Assembly: GCA_017510785.1 (NCBI GenBank)
Contig: JAFWMH010000072.1
Location: 1-64,000, forward strand
Length of the DNA stretch: 64,000 bases
DNA from: Atopobiaceae bacterium
GTDB taxonomy: Bacteria > Actinomycetota > Coriobacteriia > Coriobacteriales > Atopobiaceae
Reading direction: 5' to 3'
Part shown: positions 36,169 to 44,732 of the stretch, one piece after another
Position numbering within the stretch: the stretch's first letter is position 1
Layout of the letters: each line of letters starts with the position of its first letter
The notes under the pieces: model-generated
What the model saw: only the letters and a program-made list of their open reading frames with translations
What the model was told of the DNA's origin: nothing
The model's database searches: none
Position numbers and translations under genes: made by a program

Positions 36169-36968
36169 GAAAGCTCCCTGTTCGATGCACCTAGCGTCAT
36201 GCAAAGCGTCGCATCCCAGCTGACCTGGTATTTGGCCCCACACTCGCGCACGGGAACGTTCGCTTCGGATGCTCGGGCATCTCCACTACTAGCTCTCTCG
36301 CCCGGGAGGCTCTTGCCTCGATGGACGGGCGGTACGACTTACTTCTAGGACGAGCCATGCTCGGCCGGACGCCCACGTCCGACCTTACGTGGATCCTTTT
36401 GACCTCGTCTGCCTTGGACTAGGGCGCACGCAGCGCCCGCAACCACAGACCTGGGATGAGACTTGGCTAGTATAACACGTGATTCTGTTATGACTACCCT
36501 GCGATGTTCTTATCGACGGGCGCTTCGACGGGGCGGGACTTCGAAGGGGCGGGGCTTCGACGGGGCTTATGGCACGTAGCCCGAGACTTGTGTGCCAGCG
36601 GACCCACTTAGACCGGGTTTCGCCCGCTAAATGGCACCCGCAGCACACAGGATGCAAATTGTGTGCCAGCGGACCCACTTAGACCGGGTTTCGCCCGCTA
36701 AATGGCACCCGCAGCACACAACTTCCAAGCCGTGTATTAGGGGAACACTTCGGATGGCGTTTATCTACGCAGTGGTGCCTGCATCACACCGGCTACACCC
36801 TGTATGCGAGAGAACCCACTTAGTGTTCGTTTTGTTCACTAGACGTTGTCCGCCAGACGTTGTCGCTACACGGCATTGTCAGCACGCTTCCGTATCCCGC
36901 GAACTACAGGACCCGCTTACATGATGCTATACTTAAAACCAGTCCATCTTCATGAAAGGAGCGGCGCC
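36169..36968. other. Intergenic region with 71-bp repeats
   Basis: About 800 bases between the divergent solute-binding and SH3 genes. It holds GACGGGGC/CGGGGCTTCGA reiterations (36520-36570) and two perfect 62-base copies with a 71-bp period (36588-36720); a third, decayed copy may lie around 36775-36850. No gene supported. Confidence 0.55.
36588..36720. repeat. Direct repeat, two copies, period 71 bp
   Basis: Each copy starts TTGTGTGCCAGCGGACCC and ends GGCACCCGCAGCACACA; the ends TGTGTGC/GCACACA and AGCGG/CCGCT are inverted, so each copy can fold into a hairpin. Confidence 0.8.
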
Positions 36969-37910
36969 ATGGTGGAGTACCAAACGTTAAGTAAGCAATT
37001 CTGCCACGAGCAGATTTGCGACAGGCAAATCCGCGAAGAGCAAACCCGCAACAAACATGTGGGCTGGTTGCGCGCTAGAAGTGGAAGGCTTCTTGGGCCC
37101 GCAATTGTGCTTCTGCTGCTCTGTGCCACACCGATGCACGCCTATGCGTTGGGCCGGGTCGAATCGACGTTCGGCGCAATTGGCGCGAGCTCTTGCGTTG
37201 GCGCGAGCTCTTGCGCTAGTTCGAGCCCTTGCGTTGGCACGAGCCCTAGCGTTAGCGCGAGCTCTAACGTTGTCCCGAGTTCCTACGTCCTCCCGAGCGC
37301 GTACGCAACCGCCAAGTCCCCCTCGCGGACAAGCTCGAACGATGTGTGCATCGTACAAGTCAAGCAGGGTTACCTGGCTCTTAGGTCGGCACCGAGCTAT
37401 GACGAGTCCAACGAGATTGGCGAGCTCTACAGCGGCGAAACGGTTGAAGTGACTGGCGAGTCCAGCGGCAACTACGTGTGGGTGTACTCACCGAAGCTCG
37501 ACAAAAGCGGGTATGTGGACAAGCGATACCTCATCGAGACTGAAACGAGGATGTCGAATAGCTTCAAAGAGGGAGACAGCATTACCGTAAAGGGCGTCGT
37601 ACGACATGCTCAAGCCGAGCATAAGGGCAGCACGTACGATTGCTACGTATTGCTTCTCGACGAACCGGTCGACGCATTCGTGGCCTCCTATCCCGCGGGA
37701 TCCAAAGAGCCTTCCCTTCATAAAGATGTACCGAGTGCGGATGTGCAACTGCGCAAAGGCAGCATCGAGTCGCTTGTTGGCAAACACTTGCGTGTGTCGG
37801 GAACCGTCCGACCTGGCGGCAAGTTCACGCCTTGGATGGAGAAGGACGGGACTTTCTACAAAGGCGGAGGCGACCTGATTATTCGCGACGCCACCTACGA
37901 AGTTCTGTGA
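36969..37910 (+). CDS. Secreted protein with bacterial SH3 domain
   Basis: A 313-residue protein starting at ATG 36969 (AAAGGAG six to nine bases before it). The N-terminal 35 residues are charged, then a membrane/signal segment (GPAIVLLLLCATPMHAYA). A Ser/Ala/Cys-rich low-complexity stretch follows (SSCVGASSCASSSPC), encoded by an 18-bp DNA reiteration at 37180-37300. Residues about 125-185 form an SH3_3-type domain (VKQGYLALRSAPSYDESNEIGELYSGETVEV...WVYSPKLDKSGYVDKRYL). A beta-rich domain of about 120 residues that I do not recognise ends the protein. Bacterial SH3 domains usually bind peptidoglycan or surface ligands. Confidence 0.8.
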   Translation: MVEYQTLSKQFCHEQICDRQIREEQTRNKHVGWLRARSGRLLGPAIVLLLLCATPMHAYALGRVESTFGAIGASSCVGASSCASSSPCVGTSPSVSASSNVVPSSYVLPSAYATAKSPSRTSSNDVCIVQVKQGYLALRSAPSYDESNEIGELYSGETVEVTGESSGNYVWVYSPKLDKSGYVDKRYLIETETRMSNSFKEGDSITVKGVVRHAQAEHKGSTYDCYVLLLDEPVDAFVASYPAGSKEPSLHKDVPSADVQLRKGSIESLVGKHLRVSGTVRPGGKFTPWMEKDGTFYKGGGDLIIRDATYEVL

Positions 37911-38000
37911 CGGTTGGATGACAAAAGCCGTCCGCCATCGCGAATTGACCAGTCCATCGCCTCCGGCAAGCAACTGCTACACGATGTGACACACAACCCG

Positions 38001-38036
38001 AGCCCCGTCCCGCCTTTGCGAAAGGACGGGGCTTTC
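38001..38036 (+). terminator. Terminator-like hairpin after the SH3 gene
   Basis: AGCCCCGTCC (38001-38010) pairs perfectly with GGACGGGGCT (38024-38033), then TTCG. The right arm is repeated in the minisatellite that follows. Confidence 0.65.
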
Positions 38037-38230
38037 GTATGGCGTAGCCTTCGTACGACGGCGTTTCGGACGGGGCTTTCGTACGACGGTGTTTCGGGCA
38101 GGGCTTTCGTACGACGACGTTTCGGACGGGGCCTTCGTACGACGGCGTTTCGGGCAGGGCTTTCGTACGACGACGTTTCGGACGGGGCTTTCGTACGACG
38201 ACGTTTCGGACGGGGCTTTCGTATGGCGTG
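38024..38230. repeat. 28-bp minisatellite, about seven units
   Basis: Unit GGACGGGGCTTTCGTACGACG plus ACGTTTC, with variants GGGCAGGGC and GACGGCG. The first unit is the right arm of the preceding terminator-like hairpin. There are no spacers, so it is not CRISPR. Confidence 0.85.
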
Positions 38231-38559
38231 GCTTTCTGCTCCAGGAAACTCAACCGTACGCACCACAGATATGCCAAGAAACGCTTTTGCCCAGTTGCAA
38301 CCAAGCCACCGCACGTGGCGGCACAGACGATCATGGAAAGACCGTTCGCGGCGCGCGACTCCTGATGAAGGCCGCCTCCGCGCCCGCGAGGGGCGTGCTC
38401 GGTGGCATTATTTTATGTAATTTTGCATAACCTGCCTCCACGCCTGCGAGGGGCGTGCTCGGCAAAACGGACCGCTGGCTCTTGTCTGCGACGTTGGGAT
38501 TGGCCTCAGGCAATACCCTCGCGCCCCTTCGCATCATCCATAGGCATAAAAGCTTCAAT

Positions 38560-38652
38560 GTGTACAATTTCCCGTACGAAAAAGGGTCCGAATGTACGAT
38601 TTTGTCTCTGAATCGTACATTGGGGCGGTTTTTCGTCCATGAAATTGTACAC
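38560..38652. repeat. 93-bp long imperfect palindrome, copy B
   Basis: Starts GTGTACAATTTCCCGTACGA and ends with AAATTGTACAC. Arms pair in blocks (GTGTACAATTT, TACGAAAAA/TTTTTCGT, AATGTACGATT/AATCGTACATT) around a loop of about 9 bases. It is the same length as the element at 22514-22606, with differing inner bases. Confidence 0.82.
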
Positions 38653-38839
38653 ACTGAAAACCATCTGAATGCGACTCGGCCGACAGCCCGTCCGGCAGGC
38701 CCCAACCACGATTGAGCCGCCACGCGCGGCGGCACGGGCGGGCACGGAAACGACCGCCTATGATGCATAGCCTACCGGTGGCGGGCATTTCCACACTTGA
38801 GAGTGCCCGCAGCATAATCTCGGATCTCTGTAGGGGCGG

Positions 38840-39055
38840 GCGCCCCCCGCCGGGCACGTGCGACCGGGCCGGGACCTACAAACCTCGCCGAGGGGCCCGG
38901 TTTCGGGGTTTTCGCGAGGTTTGTAGGGCTTGGCGCCCCCCGCCGGGCACGTGCGACCGGGCCGGAACCTACAAACCTCGCCGAGGGGCCCGTTTTCGAC
39001 GTTTTCGCGGGGTTTGTAGGGCTTGGCGCCCCCCGCGGGGCACGTGCGACCGGGC
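38840..39055. repeat. Tandem repeat, period 93 bp
   Basis: Units begin GCGCCCCCCGC at 38840, 38933 and 39026 (last partial). Each contains CCTACAAACCTCGC and its inverse GCGAGGTTTGTAGG (one base changed in unit 2), so each unit can form a hairpin. Confidence 0.8.
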
Positions 39056-39168
39056 CCGTGCGACACTGCCAAGGAAAAATCTGTCGGAATATCGACCTCT
39101 TCAAATCGCAGGGTCGGAATCTGCCGGAAACGGGTCCGCGAGACACTCCCGGTACAAAAATCTGTGGA

Positions 39169-39225
39169 AATATCGACCTGTGCAAATCGCCGGGACCGAA
39201 TCTGTCGGAATATCGACCTGTGCAA
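39169..39225 (+). repeat. Motif AATATCGACCTGTGCAA, two copies
   Basis: Exact at 39169-39185 and 39209-39225; exact inverse at 9099-9115; degenerate at 39088-39104 and 9532-9547. The block after it (AATCG.CGGG.CCGAATCTG) is shared with about 9548-9570. Confidence 0.7.
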
Positions 39226-39421
39226 CGCATTCAGTTGCACAAGTCGCAATTTCGACAGACTTTTCCTCGGCCGGCCCGGCGACTACCCGCTCACAAGATG
39301 GGTCGCGATTCCACTGGCGCCGTTGCGTCACGCCGCGACCGCCATGTGTCGTGACCACCATATACCGCGACCATCAGGTACCACGAGCGTCATGCGTCCG
39401 CGAGCGTCATGCGTCCGCGAC

Positions 39422-39445
39422 TATAAAGCAGCTTGGGGAGCATAT
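39422..39445 (+). repeat. 24-bp dispersed motif, copy 4
   Basis: Two mismatches to the copy at 9218-9241 (AAAGCAGCTTGGGGAGCATA core). Confidence 0.7.
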
Positions 39446-39487
39446 AGCGCTGAATAGCCATTTCCCGATCTCTCCAAACGGCGCAAG

Positions 39488-39615
39488 CGTTGGCAGGCGA
39501 ACGCAAGCGTTGGCAGGCAGCGAGCGTTGGCGGGAGCGCAAGCGTTGGCAGGCAGCGAGCGTTGGCGGGAGCGCAAGCGTTGGCAGGCAGCGAGCGTTGG
39601 CACGCGAGCGCAAGC
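39488..39615. repeat. 35-bp minisatellite
   Basis: Reiterated GCAAGCGTTGGCAGGCAGCG then AGCGTTGGCGGGAGC, about three to four units, reaching the 3' end of comF. Confidence 0.8.
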
Positions 39616-39616
39616 G

Positions 39617-40348
39617 CTACCACACGCGCGTAAGGCCGCAGCAGGTAACCGAAGCAGCCCCACGTGCAAGCAACGCACGAGTTGCCTCGCGCATCGAGGC
39701 GCCAGTTGTTACCACGTCGTCTACGAGCAAAAGGTTGAGTCCCGAAACATCGTCAATTACGCCGACGGTACCGGCCAAGTTCTTTGCGCGTTCTTGCTTG
39801 CTGAGGTCGCGCTGGTCTTGAGCCTCGCCACGCACGAGCACGTCAGCCAAAGGAACATTGATAATTGCGCTAAGCTCTTCGGCCACCAGCCCCATATGGT
39901 CGAATCCCCGTCGCACAACAGCTTCGCTCGTTGCGGGGACAAAGCACAGCGCATCGGTTGACTCGGCATCGAAACGAGGTTTTCCATCACGCGCGGGCCA
40001 GGCGGCCGCCTCTTCGAGCGCACAGGCCATAACGGCAGCATTCACCGGGGCAAGCCGCAGCTCGTGCCCATCCTTTAAGCATGCTACCATTTGCGAAGGA
40101 ATTTGTCCGAAACCCAAGCCGCACACGGTTGCACGAGGCTCCCAACTCCCATCGCACGCCGTACAGGTGAGCCACCCGAATGGCGCGCCACACACAGGAC
40201 ACGCCCACCGCTGGCTTATCCACGGCATGTTTGCCCGACAATCCTCGCACAGAAGCTCCCCAGGCATGTCGCACGAAACACATCGCGTAGGCCAGAGCAA
40301 CTCCGAAGCCATGCTTGCAGCCTTTTGTGCAAATTCGCCTAGAGCCAT
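39617..40348 (-). CDS. comF: ComF-family phosphoribosyltransferase-like protein
   Basis: A 243-residue ComF protein. The N-terminal zinc-finger-like region has paired cysteines CVSC, CEDC, CPVC and CTAC. The C-terminal half is a type I phosphoribosyltransferase fold with PRPP loop LLVDDVVTTGAS and ARNL-like QERAKNLAGT. ComF is associated with DNA uptake in competent bacteria, but homologues occur in non-competent ones, and no other com genes are in the window. ATG 40348 is preferred to TTG 40354. It follows tatD by 13 bases, so the two are probably co-transcribed. Confidence 0.9.
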   Translation of the reverse strand: MALGEFAQKAASMASELLWPTRCVSCDMPGELLCEDCRANMPWISQRWACPVCGAPFGWLTCTACDGSWEPRATVCGLGFGQIPSQMVACLKDGHELRLAPVNAAVMACALEEAAAWPARDGKPRFDAESTDALCFVPATSEAVVRRGFDHMGLVAEELSAIINVPLADVLVRGEAQDQRDLSKQERAKNLAGTVGVIDDVSGLNLLLVDDVVTTGASMREATRALLARGAASVTCCGLTRVW

Positions 40349-40361
40349 TGTCAATCAATCT

Positions 40362-41519
40362 TTAAGAGCTCGACGCTCGGATTATCTTTAAGAGTTCGAG
40401 GCTCGGATTTATCTCTAAGAGCTCGACGCTCGGATTATCTTTAAGAGTTCGACGCTCGGATTCGTCAACCTTGTTCGTTCGTGGTGGAATGCCTTCATCG
40501 GACGAGAATTCGTCTCCGGCCAAACCAGCCAACTCACCACCCGCCGCGCCATCCAGGCCAAAGAACGCACACGCGTTGCGCCAAAGGGCCGCATACGTCT
40601 CGCACACCGTTGACAATCCCGCCTCGGCACGCACCCGAGCAATGTTTTGCGCATTGAACGTTACCATGGCCGGCTCGCACTCTTGCCCACGCAACGGAAC
40701 GGGCGCCATGTACGGGCTATCCGTTTCGCTGAGCAACAGGGATTCCGGACACGCCGCGATCGCAGCGCGAATCTCATCGCTACGCCCAAACGTTGCGGCC
40801 CCGCCAAATGCAACATGGCAACCAAGTTCCACAAACGGCGCCATTACCTCCGGGCCCGACGTAAAGCAGTGCAAATCACACCCCGCCGCCGGAACACCCT
40901 CCTCACGGAGCACCTCAAGCGCCTTCGTGTGCGCAGCAGTCGCGAACTCACCCTCTCCGCTACGAATATGCAGCTCAACAGGCAAGTTTCGCTCGCGCGC
41001 GATGCGAAGATGTTCGCGAAACGCGGGAACCTGCTCCTCAAGCGAGAGCTCACTCCAAGGGCCAATATCGAGCCCGCACTCCCCCACCCCCACGCAACGT
41101 GGAGCTTCCAAAAGCGCATAGAGTCGCTCCCGAATGCTTGCATCCTCCATAAACTGCTTCGCCCCATAGGGGTGAACTCCTGCAACAAAGTAGGTATTAT
41201 TCGCGAGGGCGCATGCATCGCGCGGTGCCTCTCCTGCAAGCACAAGCGCCTCAAGTCGCGAGGCGGCCTCCAAACGGACGCGCTCGAACCATGGCAAAAA
41301 CTCCTCAACGTCGGATACGTCCTCGGCGGGATCGACGGGAACAATGAGGAGGCGGACACCGACGAGCGCCGCGCGCACGATTGCCTCGGAGGGGTCGAGC
41401 CTTCGAAACGCCGTGAGGTGACCATGGGTATCGGCCAGAGGCGCGAACGCTTCGGGCACCTCTACAGGTTTGCGTCGGCCATTTTTCTTTTTAACGCTGA
41501 ACAGAGGCTCCTCCAACAT
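40362..41519 (-). CDS. tatD: TatD-family metal-dependent deoxyribonuclease
   Basis: A 385-residue TatD hydrolase, longer than the usual 255-265. ATG 41519 (MLEEPLFSVKKK) has GAGGTG eight bases upstream; the longer frame reaching 41810 is Arg/Ala-rich and translates repeated DNA. Metal and active-site motifs: DTHGHL, GVHPYGA, GECGLDIG, VELHIRSGEG, HCFTSG and LLSETDSPYMAP. The extra C-terminal 60 residues end in NPSVELLEINPSLELLKIIR, encoded by a tandem of about 32 bp units at 40365-40455. TatD enzymes degrade DNA 3' to 5' and act in repair. Operon with comF. Confidence 0.88.
   Translation of the reverse strand: MLEEPLFSVKKKNGRRKPVEVPEAFAPLADTHGHLTAFRRLDPSEAIVRAALVGVRLLIVPVDPAEDVSDVEEFLPWFERVRLEAASRLEALVLAGEAPRDACALANNTYFVAGVHPYGAKQFMEDASIRERLYALLEAPRCVGVGECGLDIGPWSELSLEEQVPAFREHLRIARERNLPVELHIRSGEGEFATAAHTKALEVLREEGVPAAGCDLHCFTSGPEVMAPFVELGCHVAFGGAATFGRSDEIRAAIAACPESLLLSETDSPYMAPVPLRGQECEPAMVTFNAQNIARVRAEAGLSTVCETYAALWRNACAFFGLDGAAGGELAGLAGDEFSSDEGIPPRTNKVDESERRTLKDNPSVELLEINPSLELLKIIRASSS
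40365..40456. repeat. Tandem repeat in the tatD 3' end
   Basis: Units of AATCTTTAAGAGCTCGACGCTCGG type, with variants (TTATCTTTAAGAGTTCGAGG), about four copies. They are read in frame as the end of TatD. Confidence 0.8.
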
Positions 41520-41833
41520 TTCTGCACCTCGCTTCTTGAGTTCCACGACACTCCATCGCCGACAAAAGCACCCGATTGCATCAACCGCCACTCCGAACCG
41601 CCGCCGCACGCCACGCAACCCACGCGACCGGTACAGCCACGCACCCGCGCCGCACAACCGCCACGCAACCCACGCGACCTGTACAGCCACACTCCGCGCA
41701 ACCACCGCCGCACGCCACGCAGCCAGCGCCTTACGACCGAGCACACCCCACCGGTGGCACGCCATTATGCCACAACAAAACGACCCCCGGCACGAAACCG
41801 GAGGCCGCAACGATACTTGCGAAGGGCTTGCGA
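41520..41833. other. Intergenic region secY-tatD with repeats
   Basis: About 314 bases. Contains the secY terminator and two to three copies of CGCCACGCAACCCACGCGAC..GTACAGCCAC (around 41610-41690). No gene supported. Confidence 0.5.
41773..41806 (-). terminator. Probable terminator of the spc operon after secY
   Basis: On the minus strand CCTCCGG-TTTCGTG-CCGGGGG (one G-T pair), then TCGTTTTGTTG. It lies 28 bases past the secY stop. Confidence 0.6.
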
Positions 41834-43120
41834 TTACTTGAAGAAGCCCTCGTAGTTGTGCATCTTGAGCTGCGACTCAAGCTGCGAAATGGTATCCATG
41901 GCTACGCCAACCATAATGAGAATCGACGTACCACCAAATGACTGCACGAGCTGGTTGCCCGTAAAGGAGAAGATGATCGACGGAACAACCGCGATGGCGG
42001 CCATGAACACAGCACCAGGCAGCGTAATGCGATTGAGCACGTTTTGAATGTACTCAGCGGTCGCCTTGCCCGGACGCACGCCCGGAATGAAGCCACCCGC
42101 CTTGCGGAGCTGGTCGGCAGTCTCCTCAGGATTGAACACCATCGACGTGTAGAAGTACGCAAAGAACACGATGAGCAGCACCGAGAGCACCCAGTTAACC
42201 CAGCCCGAGGCAATGGTATTCGCAAAGTTCTGCATCCACTCCACGTCGGGGAAGAACACCGCGATTTGCGCCGGGAAGTACAAAATGGAGCTCGCGAAGA
42301 TGATGGGCACGACGCCAGCCGTGTTCACCTTGATGGGCAGGTACGTGGCCTGCGCGCCCATGATGCGCTTGCCCACCACGCGCTTGGCGTACTGAATGGG
42401 AATACGACGCTGTCCGCGCTCGATGTACACGATGATGGGGATAATAACCAAGATGACGACTACCGTAATCGCGGTAATAATCATTCCGTGGTCCATGCCC
42501 TGCATCGACTGTATAAGTGCCTGCGGCAAGCCACTCATAATGTTAACGAAGATGATGAGCGACATACCGTTGCCAATGCCGCGCTGCGTCATTACCTCGC
42601 CAAGCCACATAATGATGATGGCACCGGTCTCAAGGCATCCAACGATGATGAGGTCCTCAATCCACGAGGGGAATCCCATGTCGTTGAATGACAACCCATA
42701 CGAACTGCTCTTGAAGAGGAACAGGTAACCAATGGAGTTGATAAGCGCAAGCACCACGGTGAGATAGCGAGTGTATTGGGTAATCTTCCGCTGACCCGAC
42801 TCACCTTCCTGAGCAAGGGCCTGAAGGCTCGGGATAACAGCCTGCATCATCTGGAAAATAATCTGCGCGGTGATGTAGGGCATAATTCCGAGAGCGAACA
42901 CCGATACGCGCGACAGGGCGCCACCCGAGAACAGGTTTAGCACCGCGAGTGCACCGTTCGTGGCCGCATTCGACCGGAATGCCTCGAGCATGTCCTGGAA
43001 CGGAATGCCCGGCACCGGCAGATACGCACCGAAGCGGTACACCAGAAGGAGCCCAATGGTAATGAGCACCTTCTCGCGCAGCTCCTTCACCTTAAAGATG
43101 TTGCTGATTCCCCTTAGCAC
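41834..43120 (-). CDS. secY: Protein translocase subunit SecY
   Basis: A 428-residue, ten-helix core of the Sec translocon. Marks: KVLITIGLLLVYRFGAYLPVPGI, the plug region GGALSRVSVFALGIMPYITAQII, QRRIPIQYAKRVVG, and FFAYFYTSMVFNPEETAD near the C-terminus. It starts with GTG 43120 and overlaps rplO by seven bases. Downstream there is a terminator rather than adk-map-infA, which often follow secY. Confidence 0.97.
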   Translation of the reverse strand: MLRGISNIFKVKELREKVLITIGLLLVYRFGAYLPVPGIPFQDMLEAFRSNAATNGALAVLNLFSGGALSRVSVFALGIMPYITAQIIFQMMQAVIPSLQALAQEGESGQRKITQYTRYLTVVLALINSIGYLFLFKSSSYGLSFNDMGFPSWIEDLIIVGCLETGAIIIMWLGEVMTQRGIGNGMSLIIFVNIMSGLPQALIQSMQGMDHGMIITAITVVVILVIIPIIVYIERGQRRIPIQYAKRVVGKRIMGAQATYLPIKVNTAGVVPIIFASSILYFPAQIAVFFPDVEWMQNFANTIASGWVNWVLSVLLIVFFAYFYTSMVFNPEETADQLRKAGGFIPGVRPGKATAEYIQNVLNRITLPGAVFMAAIAVVPSIIFSFTGNQLVQSFGGTSILIMVGVAMDTISQLESQLKMHNYEGFFK

Positions 43121-43563
43121 GCTGCCTCAACCTTCCCTCCGGCAGCCTCGATCTTGCTTTGGGCGGTCGCGGAGATTTTGTCTACGCGCACGGTAAGGCT
43201 CTTGGTGATGTCGCCGTCGCCAAGGACCTTGACGGGGATGTAGTCGTGCTTGATGACGCCCTTGGCCACGAGAGCCTCGGCGTCCACAACGTCGCCAGAC
43301 TCAAAGAGGGCCTCGAGACGGCTTACGTTAACAGGTGCATACTCGATGCGACCGTGATGGATAAAACCGGGGAGCTTCGGCAGGCGCATAGCGAGCGGCT
43401 GCTGGCCACCCTCGAAGCCGGCGCCCTTGCCGCCACCAGAGCGCGAAAGCTGACCCTTGGTACCACGGCCGGCAGTCGTGCCATGGCCAGAGGAGTTACC
43501 GCGGCCAATGCGCTTGCGCTTTTTAGTGGAGCCCTCCGCGGGGCGAAGATCATTCAACTGCAT
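43114..43563 (-). CDS. rplO: 50S ribosomal protein L15
   Basis: A 149-residue protein, MQLNDLRPAEGSTKKRKRIGRGNSSGHGTT at its start, the classic glycine-rich L15 N-terminus, then GFEGGQQPLAMRLPKLPGF. It overlaps the secY start. Part of spc operon. Confidence 0.98.
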   Translation of the reverse strand: MQLNDLRPAEGSTKKRKRIGRGNSSGHGTTAGRGTKGQLSRSGGGKGAGFEGGQQPLAMRLPKLPGFIHHGRIEYAPVNVSRLEALFESGDVVDAEALVAKGVIKHDYIPVKVLGDGDITKSLTVRVDKISATAQSKIEAAGGKVEAAC

Positions 43564-43575
43564 GATGGCGACTCC

Positions 43576-43761
43576 TTATATCTCTTCCACTTCCACAAGG
43601 TGCTTCACCTTGAAGACCATTCCACGAATGCTGGGGTTATCCGGCTGCTCAACGACGCTGTTAATCTTGCGAAGCCCGAGAGCGTGGCACGTTGCCCTTT
43701 GGTCCTTCTTCACAGCGGGGCCACAGCTACGGACGAGCTTAATCCTAAGCTTCTCTGCCAT
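43576..43761 (-). CDS. rpmD: 50S ribosomal protein L30
   Basis: A 61-residue protein, KIKLVRSC-like start ([35 protein letters not shown]) typical of bacterial L30. It sits 2 bases after rpsE and 12 before rplO. Confidence 0.97.
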   Translation of the reverse strand: MAEKLRIKLVRSCGPAVKKDQRATCHALGLRKINSVVEQPDNPSIRGMVFKVKHLVEVEEI

Positions 43762-43763
43762 CG

Positions 43764-44297
43764 CTAGTTCTCCTTCCCGACGAACATCTCGGCAACGGTG
43801 AGGCCGCGACGCGCAGCGGCTTCCTCGGGGCTCGAAAGCTCCTTGAGGCCCTCGGCGGCAGCCTTGATGATGTTGAGTGCATTGCTGGTACCAAGCGACT
43901 TCGAGAGTACGTTGGTGATGCCCGCAAGCTCGAACAGGGGACGCACGGGACCGCCGGCAATAACGCCGGTACCCTCAATAGCCGGCTTAATAAGGACGCG
44001 ACCGGCGCCGAAGCGACCCTCAACCTCGTGCGGAATCGTGCCGCTCTCAGTAACGGGAACCTTGAAGAGGTTCTTCTTGGCGTCGTCGACGCCCTTCTGG
44101 ATGGCCAGCGGCACTTCGGTGGACTTGCCCATGCCGATGCCCACGGTACCCTTGCCATCGCCTACGACGACAAGCGCTACGAGCGACATGCGACGGCCGC
44201 CCTTAACAACCTTGGACACACGGTGGATGTAGACTACGCGCTCCTGAAATTCGGATTCCTGCTGCTGACGCCTATTGTTACGCTGTTCACGTGGCAT
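43764..44297 (-). CDS. rpsE: 30S ribosomal protein S5
   Basis: A 177-residue S5: [42 protein letters not shown] and [28 protein letters not shown]-terminal double-stranded RNA-binding domain and C-terminal domain complete. Confidence 0.98.
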   Translation of the reverse strand: MPREQRNNRRQQQESEFQERVVYIHRVSKVVKGGRRMSLVALVVVGDGKGTVGIGMGKSTEVPLAIQKGVDDAKKNLFKVPVTESGTIPHEVEGRFGAGRVLIKPAIEGTGVIAGGPVRPLFELAGITNVLSKSLGTSNALNIIKAAAEGLKELSSPEEAAARRGLTVAEMFVGKEN

Positions 44298-44307
44298 GTC
44301 GATCCTC

Positions 44308-44676
44308 CTAGAACTTCAGGCCCGCTGCACGGGCACCGTCCGCAAGGGCCTTGATGCGCCCATGATACAAAAAGCCACTGCGGTCGAAACGAACCGCCGT
44401 AACGCCCTTTTCCATGGCGCGCTCGCCGATGAGCTTGCCTACGAACTCGGCAGCCTCCTTGTTGGAGCCAACCTTGCCCGTTGCACGGAACTCGGGGCTG
44501 AGCGTAGAGGCGGCGCAAATCGTCTTGGAGTCGGCGTCGTCGATAACCTGGGCATAGATGTTTGCATTGGTGCGATGCACCGTAAGACGCGGACGATCGG
44601 GCGTACCGTACACCTTCGGACGCACGGAACGAGCACGCCTGTGCAGTGCTGCCCTCTTCTTTTGCTGCTTGTTCAT
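44308..44676 (-). CDS. rplR: 50S ribosomal protein L18
   Basis: A 122-residue L18. ATG 44676 ([19 protein letters not shown]) is chosen over in-frame starts at 44697-44700 because GAAGGAG lies just upstream and the length then matches the family. Binds 5S rRNA. Confidence 0.96.
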   Translation of the reverse strand: MNKQQKKRAALHRRARSVRPKVYGTPDRPRLTVHRTNANIYAQVIDDADSKTICAASTLSPEFRATGKVGSNKEAAEFVGKLIGERAMEKGVTAVRFDRSGFLYHGRIKALADGARAAGLKF

Positions 44677-44732
44677 TCCTACTCCTTCTTTTGCCATCAC
44701 CTGACGGGGTGGTGGACTTGTTTGCTAAGCTA

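Larger units (their letters stand above)
37911..39616. other. Large repeat-rich intergenic region
   Basis: About 1.7 kb without a credible gene. In order: terminator; 28-bp minisatellite; two copies of a GCCTCC.CGCC.GCGAGGGGCGTGC sequence (about 38370-38402 and 38433-38461); the second 93-bp palindrome (38560-38652); a 93-bp tandem repeat (38840-39055); AATATCGACCTGTGCAA motifs (39169, 39209); the fourth 24-bp motif (39422-39445); and a GCAAGCGTTGGCAGGCAGCGA minisatellite (39488-39615). Confidence 0.65.

Noticed and set aside
38024..38230. Regular repeats that might be a CRISPR array
   Set aside because: The 28-bp units are head to tail with no unique spacers, and no cas genes are in the window.
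38712..39821. Plus-strand frame of 369 codons
   Set aside because: It translates the 93-bp tandem repeat and minisatellite and then runs antisense into comF.
40362..41810. Longer TatD with 97 extra N-terminal residues
   Set aside because: The extra part is Arg/Trp/Ala-rich, translates repeated DNA, and ATG 41519 has a ribosome binding site.
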